Positions 45,480-58,800 are shown, counted from the first letter of the stretch. The stretch: DNA of 64,000 bases from Sipunculus nudus (GCA_026874595.1 CM049320.1:22765714-22829713); one strand, 5' to 3'. The notes: a model not told the origin generated them from the letters alone. Numbers and translations are program-made.

Positions 45480-47440
45480 TTTAAAACCATATTATTTTAT
45501 TTTATTTTTTGTACATACAAAAAAATTAACAAGGTATTTCGACTCAAATTCTGAAGGTAGGTGTACACAAGTACTCTGTCCGATAAATCCCTGCAATTGC
45601 ACCCCTCTTGAAACAAAAAAGGAAAAAGACAATTTTGCTTTCGAAAGTTAAATTAAAAGGAAGCAAATTTGTTCTTTTTTTACAAACTTTTTTGTCCAAT
45701 TTATAAGTGTAATTTATGTTTATATTTTATGAAAGGATATTTATTTATATTTTATCGAAAATCACAAAAAAAAACAAGTGAAATTGAGTTCTGAAGTGCG
45801 CAAAAAAATAAAGCTACATATTTTTTTCATTGAATGGACTATCAAAACAAAAAGTGCACCACTGGCATCATTCTATAATTCTAAAGACATTTTTATACAA
45901 ATTAAGTTTTTTTTATATCAAAATCAAGATTTAAAAAAAATCACCAAGAAACCTCTTAAAATTTGACGCTTTCTGGGTAATAAAATACCCACAAATACTG
46001 TGGTTGCCTTTATATCGGCGGGCTGAATTTTCGCGGTTTTTGTATTTTTTTTTTTTTTAATTTCACGGTGTTCCTTTTTCGCGCTCTATCATTAGTCTAG
46101 TAGTATATTTTATTATCAGATATGAAACTATGAACTGTAATGACAAAATTATTTCATAAATATTATTTTATATTTTACTTCAGTTCTGGTGTCTTTTTTT
46201 ACGTTTTCAGTGCATTATTAAACTTCATTCACCATTCACCTACATTGTTTTAAACAGCTCCCACACCTCAACTGTAAGAAGGAGGACAACTAAAATTTTA
46301 AATAGTTTGTCACTTAATCTGTCCTGATCCTCCTTCTGTGTTACCGCATATCAAAACACCCCTGAACCTATTATCGGTACCACCATTTTTTTTCTCAGTC
46401 CCTTGCCATATCTGTATTCAGTCCAGTCATTCTGACATGTATTTGTCACCTACACGTGGCGCCACATGTGTTTACTATATACAGCCCCCCACCCTCGATC
46501 TTTTCTTCCGATACGTGGGTACATATTGACACTTCAGATTTCAAATACATTTTAATTAGCAATTTATAATGCCTCCTAACAAGGGATATGCGCGAAATAA
46601 TGAATATGAAGTGAACTTTATTCAATGACATTATATTCAAAACTTTGTTAAAATTTCACGGAATTTTAAAACCTATCAATTAAACAATTTTTAGGATTAC
46701 CCGTGTTCATGGATACATCTAGTTAAATGTAAACAAATGTCTCAAAACCCTGTAACCCTTCACTATCAAAGTTTGCAAGCCCAATGATCATGCATGTGTC
46801 GACATTACCTCTATCTAATTGTAGTAAACTGATAGTTTATAAAAATAGAAACAATGTCAAAAATGTAACAAATATTTAGAAAATGGAGGAAATACAGAGC
46901 AGAAATCGACAACATTCATTCAAAATAATAAATAAAAGAGAAGGTATTCGTCCGTAAAACATATAGTATGTAGATTTATTTTGAAGTGTTATATCCGTGA
47001 CGCAGTATTGTAAATATAGACTTAAACTCATGCAGGTGAAGCTTCCTCGGACAGATAAAGTTATATACAACTTTTTCCAGAATTGTTGAATATGTAAATG
47101 AAAGGGCATAGTGCAATGATCCTTGGTCATTTTAACATTATGCAAAAAGATAACCTTGATGAATTTGGGGATTAACCATTATTGCATGCTGACATAAGAA
47201 ATGAGTGCCAAGGGATCGAGAGTCCCATATACTGTTCCATTTACTGACCATGCAAGTGGGTCAAATGTCAGGTCAAACATGCTTAAATCCGTAATTGTTG
47301 GCAGGGTTTGTTCTCATGCCAAATACATCTTAACCCTGCTCTTGAAGTTGAAAGAATACACTTGACTGTGTGCCCTTAGGGAATCGCTCTTATAATTGCT
47401 AGTTAAAGTTTGCTGCAAGGTGTCGAAATCTCTGCATGCA
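45480..47440. other. AT-rich region, no supported gene
   Basis: No coding exon or RNA gene seen. Around 46015-46075 is a GCGGGCTGAATTTTCGCGG fragment of the kind found in widespread molluscan repeats. Confidence 0.45.
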
Positions 47441-49195
47441 GTAATGTTACCTCTGTTGTACTAGCTGCAGACAAAAAAAAGTTTTGTGCGTGTTTTGTGT
47501 TCGCATAATCCGCAGCGCTAACATCAAGGAAAAAACTGCATTCGAGGCTTTTTTGTGTCTCCATCGAAGTCTTCTGCCACAAAGGGGCTGATTAATACAG
47601 CTCTGAATGGCTCAGCTGGGCTGCACATAAACCCCAGCTGTAATCCTACCTGTAACGCTTGAGTGGGGCCAATATCTGTAAACCAGCCCATAAGAATACA
47701 GAACTCACCCTTCCGTCAGAGGTCGTTGCTACCTTAAACGGACCACATCCAGTCCGGCATTATGGTACGGCTGGACAATTTGTCTCAACTGTGTTACAGA
47801 TGTCTCTTTTATGGTATGTGTATGTGCAGCGCTAGCGTTGGCCGTTGCTATTACGGCCCACGTGTGGGGTCTGACGTGTACACAGCGGTCATGCTAATCT
47901 GAGGCTTTCTCGCCTGGCCCAGCCGGGCCGGCCCACGTGTGAAGCCTGATATGTAGAGGCACAGCATTCGTTGTTCTAGATGTTTCCTGTAACGTGTGTA
48001 CTATTGGGTTCTTTGGATTGTTCAAGAAATGGAAAGTTCTCGGCTTGGGGTGAGAAGTTTTTAATGAGGGGATGTGTTTTAGAGTCGGGAGGGAGGGGAG
48101 AGAAATATTCCAGCGGACACAGAAGCGTGCAAGTTAGTTGTGGACCTTTTTCCGATAAGTGCTGAAATTATAGATTTTCTTCTAAATTTGTGACGGATCT
48201 TATATAGTCTTCAGTTTGCTTTCAGGGTTATAACAAGAACTTCACTTTGGGATTATAACGGATTGATTTTGTGAATGAACTGGACTGTTATTCTTTAAGA
48301 AGATTTGTGTGAACTGTTCATCCGGCTTATACATTTTAAAGGACTTGTCGCTGTGACAGTGGTGGTATCCAGGTACTGTGCACTTTGTTTATTATGCTGT
48401 AATTGTATTGATTTGCTGTGATACTGTTGTTGTACTGTGAAATTGTATTGATTTAGTGTATTGTAATGTTAGGGTTGTTTTAAGAATAAATTATAATTAT
48501 TTGTTAACAAAAATCCACTGACTTCTTTATTCATTCCCCTAGACATTTCCCGCTGCCTAGTGTTACAGAATCTGATTTTTTTTTATCTCCATTACAAAAT
48601 TTAGGCTCGTCACAACTACGTGATCTGTTGATATTAGGTTCCGTAACAATTGCCAAACTTAAAAATCAAAATGTCTTACATTTTAAGGAAACACGTGTTC
48701 ATTGCACATGTGTATGTTTACAAAATATTATTTATTGTCACAAAAAAACACTCATGTTTATTTAATATGCCTTCAAATAATTTTAATCCATTAAATTTGA
48801 AAGGACTAGATTACACTCCATAGTAACTTTATAACTACGCCCCTGGTGTATTTTTGAGGCCCCGCTGTATTGTTGGTGATAGTCTTTGACGCCCACAACA
48901 ATACAACCAACAAACTCCTTAGGAGTCCGTTTTTTCGAATTGTGTGAACTCCTCATTTGCATATATATTTACTTGGACAATGTGTAAAAACAGAGTGTAG
49001 CGTCTAATCTCTGTAGTGAACGAAAGTTTTGCACTTTTATGTCGATGGTAAAGTCGTAAAGTATTATGATATTTCAGATAAAGTTTCTCTTCGTGGCATA
49101 ACTTTAAAATGTCCGTTTCAGTATTACGGGAGTCGATTCCTTTAGCAATAAATAGATAATCTTCTTGGTGACACGGGATCAAATCCATTTTGCTG
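47440..49195. repeat. Dispersed repeat copy, interrupted by an LTR-like block
   Basis: 47500-47690 aligns with 50390-50545 (CTGCATTCGAGGCT, TGTGTCTCCAT, CCAGCTGTAATCC, CTTNAGTGG). 48940-49190 aligns with 50565-50685 (CTCCTCATTTGC, AAATGTCC, TTTCA(A/G)TAT, GTCGATTCCTTT). The ~1.2 kb between the halves has no counterpart in the other copy. Confidence 0.55.
47793..48575 (+). mobile_element. Possible solo-LTR-like insert
   Basis: Starts TGTTACAGATGTC and ends CCTAGTGTTACA. It is GC-rich in its first 350 bp (CCCACGTGTGGGG and CCCACGTGTGAAG duplicated) and carries AATAAA (48486) about 80 bp before its end, a U3-R-U5-like order. No target-site duplication or internal retroelement genes were found, so the call is tentative. 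Confidence 0.3.
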
Positions 49196-49705
49196 TTCTT
49201 AAACTATCGTCTTGATTTCGATGACTAAATTAATTGTTGTCTTCTGCCATTAAAAATGTGTAAAAGATCAAGTAATTGTTAATACCAATATTAACAAATT
49301 GGTGCTCAAACATTTGTAAATGATAAAAAATTTTATTGTGAAATACGCTCAATTTTGTTAAATTTAATTTTAAATTTGATGTAACTTGACATAAAACCTT
49401 CCAGGGAGTTTTACCATATCATGAAATCAGATAAACTCTGTCATATTTGATAATATTATGCGCTTCCATGAAACAACCGAGAGGGCAAGTATTAAACATG
49501 CTTTGGATATAAGCTTTATGAATTTATATTTAAGGACATACATATTAGAAGTATATACAAGAACATCCTGACAAGATCCTTTCACAAAACAAGCTCTATT
49601 AGATAGTCAGCAGGCTCATTCAAAGCGGAGGTTGAGGGGGTAACCCCTTCAGTTACCGCGGAAACTTACTTTTTTTCTGTGGTGCTCCAAATTTGTAATG
49701 CTACC

Positions 49706-49731
49706 CCCCCCCCCCCCCCACCCCCCCAAAC
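49706..49731. repeat. C homopolymer
   Basis: C run interrupted by one A. Confidence 0.9.
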
Positions 49732-50369
49732 AAACAAATACATCCCACATCCCCGGGGGACGAATGTATAAGTGAAAACTCCTTAAAGTCTTGGATCTGA
49801 ATCTGGTTAGAAATCCATCAAATTGAAAAGATCAAAGACACCTGGAAAGCGATGGATTTCAAGCAGGATTTTAGTATGACTTTGGCAACTTATTTATAAG
49901 ATTTTTAAAATGAGGTATTATGTTTCCAGTGTATGTTAAATATAAACCATGTATGGATATATAATATTTCATAGTAAACTAAGAAAGGGATCTAAAAGTC
50001 TATATATCTAATTATCTATATATTCCATATTCAATATATAATTATTATTTTCTGAATAGCATGGTGGATGATTACATTGATCATCCCCACTTACAAAATG
50101 TGTGTGCGTGTGTGTGTGGGGGGGTTACATATTTACGCCCCTGTTCGCAGCGGGCTGTCTTTGCTGGGCTGCTTTGATGACCAGGTACCTTGTCCGAGTA
50201 GCTTGGTGAGAGGAGGTCCCTTGGCTTGGCTGTGTTGATTGGGCTGTTACATTGCGCACTTGACTGTACGTGTGATCTCAGAGTGACCGGTCTTAACTGC
50301 AAGTAAAAGTTGTTTGCGGGTGGGCGGTAGGCGTTGCAACCTCGGTATGTCACCTTTGTTGCAGTTTGC

Positions 50370-50720
50370 ATAGGGCGGCTGCAGCTGCAGCTTCCGCAGC
50401 TGTATCATCAAGGATAAAATCTGCATTCGAGGCTATTGTGTCTCCATATGTCACAAAATGGCACATCAATGGACCTGAAAGGCAAAGTTGAGTAGACCAT
50501 ACACTCCAGCTGTAATCCAGCCTGTCACGCTTCAGTGGAGCCAATCTCTGTCTAGTAGAGAGAATGGATTCCTCATTTGCTTTTATAGTGACTGGCGAAA
50601 TGTCCCTTTCAATATCATTGGGTCGATTCCTTTCACAATAACAGCTAGGGAGCTCTATCTTGGTAGAACGGAGTAAAATCCGTCAAGGTGTTTGTAACAA
50701 TCGATTTATTTCTTGTTCAT
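50370..50720. repeat. Dispersed repeat, uninterrupted copy
   Basis: Partner of 47440-49195. Here the two conserved halves are contiguous. Includes GGCTGCAGCTGCAGC at 50376-50390. Confidence 0.55.
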
Positions 50721-50981
50721 AATCATCGTAATACAGCTGTTAAGAGTTAACCAAAATGTACGAAAAAGTGAAAGAGGTCTCAATAATTTCAAATATGGTG
50801 CCAAGAGGAATTTCATTCTATCTTAAATTGGTCAAAAGCCAAGATGGCCACAGAATAGAATAAAAGAAATAAATCCGGTTATATTTTCTCGACGCAAGGA
50901 TCGTCAACTAGGCCGAGAGAGTGTGACCGGCGGGAGAGAGTGATACTGAGAGCGAACGAGTCCAACTCAAAGGACCTGGTT

Positions 50982-51198
50982 CAGAAGCGGATCGGGGGGG
51001 GGGGGGGGTCCAGTGGGGTCCGGACCCCCCTCCCCCCTTTATTTCATCCGAAGCATACCTTTTTAAGGGTTTCAGACAAAATTTTGCGGTCTGGAACCCC
51101 CTCCCCCTTTTCGGACCTAGGGACTTTTCGGGGGGGGGAGGGGTCATGAGACCTCCTAGGTTGGACATCTGCCCCCTTCCCTACATCCTGATTACGCT
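50982..51198. mobile_element. MITE (CAGRRGCRGATCC family), copy 2, decayed
   Basis: Begins CAGAAGCGGATC followed by G and C runs. The middle (CTTTTTAAGGGTTTCAGAC, GAGACCTCCTAGGTTGGA) matches copies 1 and 3. The right terminus has decayed to CATCCTGATTACGC, so the end is approximate. Confidence 0.65.
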
Positions 51199-51816
51199 CT
51201 TCTCGCTGACACCAGAACGCAGCGGATCTACAAACCAAATAAATAATACAAATTGCACAAGTATGGAGGTACACAAAGTCGAACACAAACTTGTGGGTGA
51301 AAATGCTCATTTTACAAAACGCGATCTTATATAGGAAAGTTACATTTAACGTGTAAACTACAAGTGTTTCAGCCCTCAGTAAAGACAGATGGGTGTACCT
51401 TAACACAAAATCTTTTCAGATAAAGAAATTGCTGTAAAAATATGATATACATAAAAATGAAAGATTTAGAGGTTTACTATTTTTTTATTTGGCAAGACAT
51501 TAGTGGTTCCCACTGAATTTTACTTTCATTAGTATTGGACCCATGATTATTACCTATCTCGTTGTTTTAGAATACTCTAATACCTGCCTTTGAAATGTAT
51601 ATGAAGTTGCAGCATTGAGGAGTAGATTTTGACATAAAACTACAACTTTCTAAGAACTAATATAGAATATGTAAAGTTTGTGTTTATGTGCAATCAAAAA
51701 CTTTTTATGTTTGCCAACAGAGCATGATATATATATTAAGGTATGTAATAGATCTGAGTTACTAATGCCGGTTTCGCCTCATCGGTTCATCAGGTGACTA
51801 GCAATTCAACTACAGC

Positions 51817-51819
<3 letters not shown>

Positions 51820-51877
<58 letters not shown>
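51820..51877. repeat. (AT)n microsatellite
   Basis: Pure AT repeat directly abutting MITE copy 3. Confidence 0.97.
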
Positions 51878-51881
<4 letters not shown>

Positions 51882-52063
51882 CAGGGGCGGGTCCAGGATT
51901 TCGGAAGGGGGGGGGGTTTCCAACCTAGGAGGACTAATGAAAAACCTTAAAAAAAAGTCCCCAGGTCTGGAAATGGGGGGGGGGGGGGTCCAGGCAACAA
52001 AATATTGTCTGAAACCCTTAAAAAAGTTTTTTTTTCAGATGAGAAGGGGGGGATCCACTTCTG
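51882..52063. mobile_element. MITE (CAGRRGCRGATCC family), copy 3
   Basis: Begins CAGGGGCGGGTCC and ends GGATCCACTTCTG, so inverted relative to copies 1 and 2. The interior matches (CCTAGGAGGACTAATGAAAA, GTCTGAAACCCTTAAAAA). It sits at the edge of an AT microsatellite, which hides any target duplication. Confidence 0.75.
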
Positions 52064-52437
52064 ATATATATATTACTAAGTAGGTTCCAGAGCTTGCAGT
52101 TTGGTGCTCGATACAGCTGAGGTAGAGCAGATTAGTTAAACATAAAGCACGTTGGTGCATCATGTCATTACTCCGAGATTTACTCGGATATTTGATGATC
52201 GCCCGAGTGCCGATCCCGGCAACGGTTAACGGTGTGAAACTCGGAGTTATGGTCTGATGCTCCAACGTGCTTAACGTATAGCAGGGGTTTTTACAAAATA
52301 AAGTAAAATCCCTCATAACATTTTAAGTAAAGTCATTAAAAGACAAACCGATTATATAATCATCCCGTTAACTAAGCAACCAGTCAAAGTATCAACCGAC
52401 CACGATAAAAACATTACAGCTCCCGACCAAGACATAT
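52064..52437. other. 3' flank of the glycosyltransferase gene
   Basis: On the minus strand this is downstream of the stop codon. No clear AATAAA is visible within ~150 bp of the stop, so the polyadenylation site is not assigned. Confidence 0.5.
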
Positions 52438-52895
52438 TTAAAGCATGTCTTTGGACCCAAAATAAATATATCTCATCAATTCACCAAGAAGGCTGTCCAG
52501 CTTTTTTATTCTTTCCGGATCTGTCGGCACCGTTGAGTGCCTCTTCCAAATATGGACGGCGTAGTTCTTTGACCAATCGTAGCCTTTTTGGAATATCTGG
52601 TCCCTGTGTTCCCAGTCTGGGCTGGTGAGATGACCTATATCTACGTGAATCAGTGTCGGATAAATCTTCTGGAGCTGCGATGGTATCACACATGAATGGT
52701 ATGCCCATTCACCTGGATCAAATGTTCGATACGTTTCCCGCCATAAGCGAAAAAATGGAGCCCCACGGCGCCCGACCATGATGCCGAGAGCTAAACTAAC
52801 TGAACTCTCCCGTCCCATTGTGAGGTCATATTTGTACAGTGGCCGGAAAGGTTTCACCACCAGAACATCAGTGTCCAGGTAGACACCACCGTACT
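52438..52895 (-). CDS. Glycosyltransferase exon 2 (DXD and C-terminal half)
   Basis: Acceptor TATTCTTTTCAG|AGTACG. 152 codons and a stop. Carries YGGVYLDTDVLVVKPF, a GIMVGRRGAPFFRLW block, and the C-terminal YAVHIWKRHS and SLLGELMRYIYFG segments. Reading upstream into the intron would add a spurious ATG-led frame. Confidence 0.9.
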
Positions 52896-55800
52896 CTGAA
52901 AAGAATACTTTCAGTTTATTAATATGTCGTTTATATACATATGATCTCTCCATCAGCATAATACATCTTTTAGAAACATTTGTCTTTTTTAATGTACTAG
53001 TATAATATTCATTTTAGCGAGCACTTAGTATTTCTGTGTCTGATGTAAAAAGGAATTAAATACCTAGAGTTCTCATTATTTGGCAGCTGAAACAAGTATT
53101 TCATCAAAATGATCGTGATCACTTGACACCATAATAATAAAGGGAACCCTTTATAATGTTGGCACCCATGGGGCACTGCATGTAGGTAATAGCCACACTA
53201 TAAATGATAAACGGGCAATTACTGGGTTTATCAAAAACGGAATATAATACGGAGGTAGCACTTGATGGAGGTATGAATAATACTGTGACACGTCACACAT
53301 TTCCTCACACAAAATTGCCCATTAATACACATGGGTGCGATCATTCGCTTGTTTTTACTGTTCTGGTTGATTGAGTGCTCACTGTAATTCGGCACACTGG
53401 GATCAAGCGCTCGGGTCAATAAGTTCATAGGTAGCCAGGTCCGAGGCGAATTGGCCCGCCTTTGTAAATGGCTTAGCTAGTGTGTCCAAGCTAATGAATA
53501 TTCACAAGCTCTCTTCGCAAGCAGGACAGAAGCTGCAGATCTTAGAGTGCCATCGAAAGGTTGGGGTTAAAGACCCGTAAGCTGTTCTCACTTTTCTCTT
53601 TCTTGTGAATGTAATACTTAGACTTTTGACTTTTATTTCACAGTATAAATACAGATTGTAAAAAGTAAAAGCAGACTATTTTAAAGGAGGGTTCGTTAAA
53701 GGCTTCATTCAAAAATAGTTAACTCGAGGTTTCGAGCAACAAGCATTCTTGTAATCCCTAGTGCATGGTAGCGTATAAATTAGTGGTAACCAAAAGCTGA
53801 AGGCAGCTTAAATGTTTTGTGCACAGTTTTAGTAGGGGCTGTCGGACACTCCATGTGCAAGATAAAATTGAGGGAAATACAGGTTTTTTTCCCATATTGT
53901 CAATATGGGATGTATCACAAGGATTGTTATTAATGCCACCTAACTGTTAGGGCATCACAGGTAATCCTGCATGTTATTCCGTTTGGCGCGTGCAGCCCTG
54001 ATAATACGTAACGTAAATACGTAACTTAAATGTTCGACTTTAAGTGTAACAGACATAAGCCCAGGGGTATTATGCAACGTTCCCGATAGGAATCTTTCTA
54101 GGCAGTAGACCCTCGTGGCATGCGTGACGAGGTATTTAAAATGGCCATAGAAGTTTTGAATGACTAAAGTAGTTTTCCCTCATCGAACAGCTACAGGTTG
54201 CTGTGGTCAAGACCTCAGCCCTGCGCGCTCCTTAAGCATTTTCTCAGAGCCAACAGACGCGATGCCACACCAAGCCAGGCAAAAAGGCGCGAGGGACCGC
54301 CACCGTACATCCCGCACCGGTGACTTTAAAGAAAAGCCACAGCACCCACAGCCACAAAGGCAGAAGCAACCCACATTCCCTCCACCGATCCCAGCAGCGG
54401 AGACTCAGCCATGCCAATCGAGAGCCGAACCCGATCTTGTGAACGACAGTGTTTCGAGACGGAGAGCCATTATATACATGCAGTTTCGGCCATTTAGAAC
54501 GTTTTAGCAAGTTTTTTCTTCATCAGCCAGGAGTTATGAGTATTCTGTATATTTTTCTGATAGCTTTTTACCCCGGGTGAGACCACTACGGCGAGGCCGA
54601 GAGTGCAGGGGGCGCAGAGAGTGGGTATACCGTCCAGCTGACGGAAAAGCGGACACGCCGGGAGGGCTGAAGTCTGGTGAGACGCAGGGCAGCATCTTGA
54701 AGTCTGGTGAGACGCAGAGTCGCACCGCACGGACGCAGGGGTCGTCAGCGAGGCTGAGAGAGGGCGCTCGAGTGTAGCCGGCGGAGGAGCGAGGTTCGTC
54801 AGAGAGTGACATGACAAGAGGTACCGACGAGATACGGCTGGTTAGGACTTTGGCGCCCGGGTCCAGCACAGAAAACCTGGGTCTGGGTAATGACGTCAGA
54901 GTACAGCGGATCGTGTGGGCGTCCCAGGATTTCCAACAGATCTCGTATTTTTGTTAAAAGTAGACACCTTTGATGTATTAGATAGGGTAAACGCAGTAAA
55001 GATACGTTTATCTTCTATGCTGGTCTCTGTTATTATTGTGAGCCTTGAATGAGTGTGTCTGTACACGAGCGCGTGGTTCAGACAGACGGACAACGATGAC
55101 ACAAATACTTTGGAGAAAATGGTGACGCTGATATGTGATATGTTGAAATGGTAACAAAGAAAGTTGCAGTATTATCTTAGCAACAGCCAAATGGTCGAAA
55201 ATGACGGCAGTTGCCTTGAAGATGGAAGTTCACTTTAACATGTCCATGTTAATGTATTCTTTTTGTGTTTATACCTCAGTCTTAGCATAACTTAAGGTAA
55301 CCTTATCCATTTGCGATATCGACGCAATAGGGAGGATGGTCAACAATGAAGTTTTATTCATATGGACTGGTTCACGACTCCAAATAAACCTTATTAAGGT
55401 CTATAAGTAACACCTTTTATATGAGTCGGGTTTCCGTTACTGTGCTGGTGCCCATTATAATGTAGCCCCCCCCCCCCCCCCATGTAACGACAATAAAAAC
55501 TAGACCACCTGAGGTCGGGCGCTTGCCGGAAATGACGTAGAAATAGTCAAATAAATGAACAAAGAAGATTTGCTTGAGAAGATGGAACCAATGCTGTCAA
55601 AGTGATTAGGGGGAAAATAATCTTGTCATGTTTTAATGACCTTGACCTTTGACCTTTTTAAATAATACACATGTGTAAGTTATAAAGTGATTCCAGCAAA
55701 ACTGAGGATTGAAGAATGTTACATGTAAGACGCATGAACCAGCAAGCAGGAGAAATTGAGACAGCTGACAGATAGACATACTGACAAAGTGACACAAGCT

Positions 55801-58800
55801 TGAGACCAGATGACTTAAACAGATTATTGAGAAGACTCTTGAGGCAGAAAATAAGCTAAAGTGTTTATGCAATTGAGGTATATAGTTTTGGAGATATGGC
55901 CAAAAAAGATAGGTTGGCGTGGTTCAAGTGCAGCGCCCCCTATCAGCCATATCCCAAAAATAAAATATCGATTTAGTGCAAGACATAAGATGTACCAGTT
56001 TCAAAAGGATTCCCGCAAAAATGTGACCTGTAGGTTACAAAATGAAAGTTGCAAGAACTAGCAAATATGCGAAATTAAGGGCAACTGACAGACAGACAGA
56101 CATACTGATAAAGCGACACAAGATTCAGGTCAATCGACTAAACCAGCTAACGGAAGAAATTGAGCCTAAGTTTGTGACACTAGGTCTAATATTGACAAAG
56201 TTATGACGAAAATAAAGTTTCGACCTTTTTTTATGACCTTGGCATTTGACCGATAATGAAAAAATCAATAGATTTCGGGGTCTTTTGGTTTTATATCAAC
56301 AGTGTAAGTTTGAAAGCGAAACTGTACATTTTAGGCTGGAGACAGACGGACAGACAGACAAACAAGACGACAAGAGGTCGACCGCTTGCCGGAAGTTTAA
56401 AGAGGAATAGGTCAAGGTCAAATTATTATTTTATAATATCAAAAATGAGCAGAAGAGTTAAATGAGCTACTGTTTATGTGGATGCGACAATCTATAAGCA
56501 AATTATTAAGTAAATACGACATTGGGGCGTATTTGTAGCCTTGAAATTCGACCTTTGACCCAATTTTGAAAAAAAAACAAATGGGTCTGATATGGTTATA
56601 GATATTTACCAACAGTATAAGTTTTAGACTCTGGGGTTTGAAAATAAGTTCGATAAGTTTTACCCTAAATTAGGTCAACATGATTATTGCAGATGATGGC
56701 CGAATCGCCACAGGAACAAGGCCATCTTTTCTAGTTTCAGATGCAATAATGAAAATTATAATATCATTTATAGCTTCGTAGATATGACACAATAATGATA
56801 TATTGCAGTGTTATCAGTGCAGCGCCCCCTTGAGGTCATATCCCAAAAATGAAAAGAAATTACTATTCTAAAACATAAAACATATCCGTTTGAAAATGAT
56901 TGGTGCAAAATTGAGGCATGTAAGGCCTCATTAAGTGAGATATCGCAAAAAGCTCCTGCAGCGCCCCCTGGTGGTTATTTTGCGGAACTTGAAATATAAT
57001 GTTGTAACCCTAACTGAACTTTACGTGATGCCAACAATTACACCCCTCTAGCATTACAAAATGGCAAAGTTACAAAAGATAAGGTAAAAATTCCAAGAAT
57101 TTACTTAAAGTAGGTCACCATGGTAACCGCAGAATGAGGTCAAGTGCACCCAAGAATAATCCCATTAATTGTAATTTCAGATACCGTTATAAAAGTTGTA
57201 ACATTGTTTATAGTTTCGAAGCTATTGAGCAAAATTCATATTTTGAAGTGTTTAAGCTGCAGCGCCCCCTGGTGGCAATATTCGAATATGAAATTTTGAT
57301 TCGAGATATTCCTGTTTAACATATCATGTCAGAGTTTTAAAGCGATTACTTCAAAACTGGGGCCTCTAGGGCATCATTAATAAAATATCGGAAATATGTT
57401 GTGCAGCGCCCCCTGTTCGTCATTTTTGGAAACTTGAAAGAAATCATGTACTATTAATTACAATCTACATCATGCAAAAAACTAAACCTCTGTCCCTTAA
57501 AAATGACCAATTTACAAAAATAATGGTATACATTTTAAAATTCCATGAACTTTTCTAAAAAATGCGTAATAATAGTTGCACAGAATAAGAAAATGTTGTC
57601 TTCAGGTGAAAGATCATTTAGTAACAAATAAAATGAGATACAATTTATGTGGCTACGATCAGTCTTGACAAAGTTATGAAAAAAAAAAACTCATAATGAG
57701 GGGTGTCGATGACCCTGACCTTAACCATTGACCTATTATGACCAAAAACAATAGGCTTCTGTTCAGGACGATTTTATACCAACTACATAAGTTTCAGGGC
57801 AATTGCTGCTAAATTGCGGCCTGTAGAATGCAGACAAACATACAAACAGACATACGGAACTGAATAACATGCTTGCCGAAATCGAAGATTTCCGGCAAGC
57901 AATGAACAAAATGAAAATATTCCAAAATATTTGTCAGTGATCCACATTTTACCGTGACAGATATTAAGATATAGTGAATCAGACGGTCAGGAAATTGAGT
58001 CATGAGAGAATACTTATCACCCATGCTTACCTAAGCGCAGTTAGTAAAAGTGATTACGAATTTGGAAGCGTTACACCTCCCCCAGTCATGCGTCAATCCA
58101 GTGTCACGCTTCAGTAACACGGGTTCTTCTAGTGAATGGGTAATGAATGCCCTAATTCCTATCAATTGGGATCATGATTTGGGGACAAAGGAATCGCCCT
58201 GTGTCGCAACGGTGAAGAAGCCTTTGCAGGAGAAAACATGATGGTGGTCAAGATTACCTGAACTATGAAAGGTGCCCATTCACCTACCTTTTGAAAAAAG
58301 AAATTATGTGATTTCTTGCTTCCTCTGTGTATATTTTAAGGATCTAAAGGTAAATTTAATTGTGACAATTTCTTATTACGCTTTGTGAAGGATGTAAGGA
58401 CTTATTTATCAACAACATGTTTGTAAACACAGAAATAATGACAAACGGGAAAACATGTAACCGAAGGTGGTAGGTTTCATATATGCGGAGGCGGTAAAGT
58501 CACTTGTTGTAAAACGCCATGTGACAAGCAGCCTGTCTGCGGTGATATCCATGTTTTCTTGCCTATTTTTATCAAAGCTGGAAGGGATTACCTTTAGTTT
58601 AAGTCAGGTAATTGGACCCCTTTAAATGTGTTTTTCCTTTGGGCATTGCCTTAACCCTCCTCATTCTTTCATGGAAATCTGTTCATTATTTTTCTGCGTA
58701 AATTTTTAGCACATAAGTACCCAGCAAATCAGAGGAAAAGCATAATATGTTTGTCCCCCACCCCACCCTCCGGCACAGTTATGATATACAAACCGCTTCA

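Noticed and set aside
48919-49188. 89-codon minus frame beginning MDLIPCHQEDYLF
   Set aside because: It lies in a dispersed repeat. The paralogous copy at 50565-50690 is full of stops, so coding is not supported.
54849-54863. Retroviral tRNA-Lys primer-binding site
   Set aside because: Only the first ten bases match. No LTR end precedes it and no gag/pol follows, so it is kept only as a hint.
54160-54869. Several overlapping frames of about 100 codons on both strands
   Set aside because: GC-rich DNA has few stops. No recognisable domain, and all are low-complexity Pro/Arg/Ser sequences.
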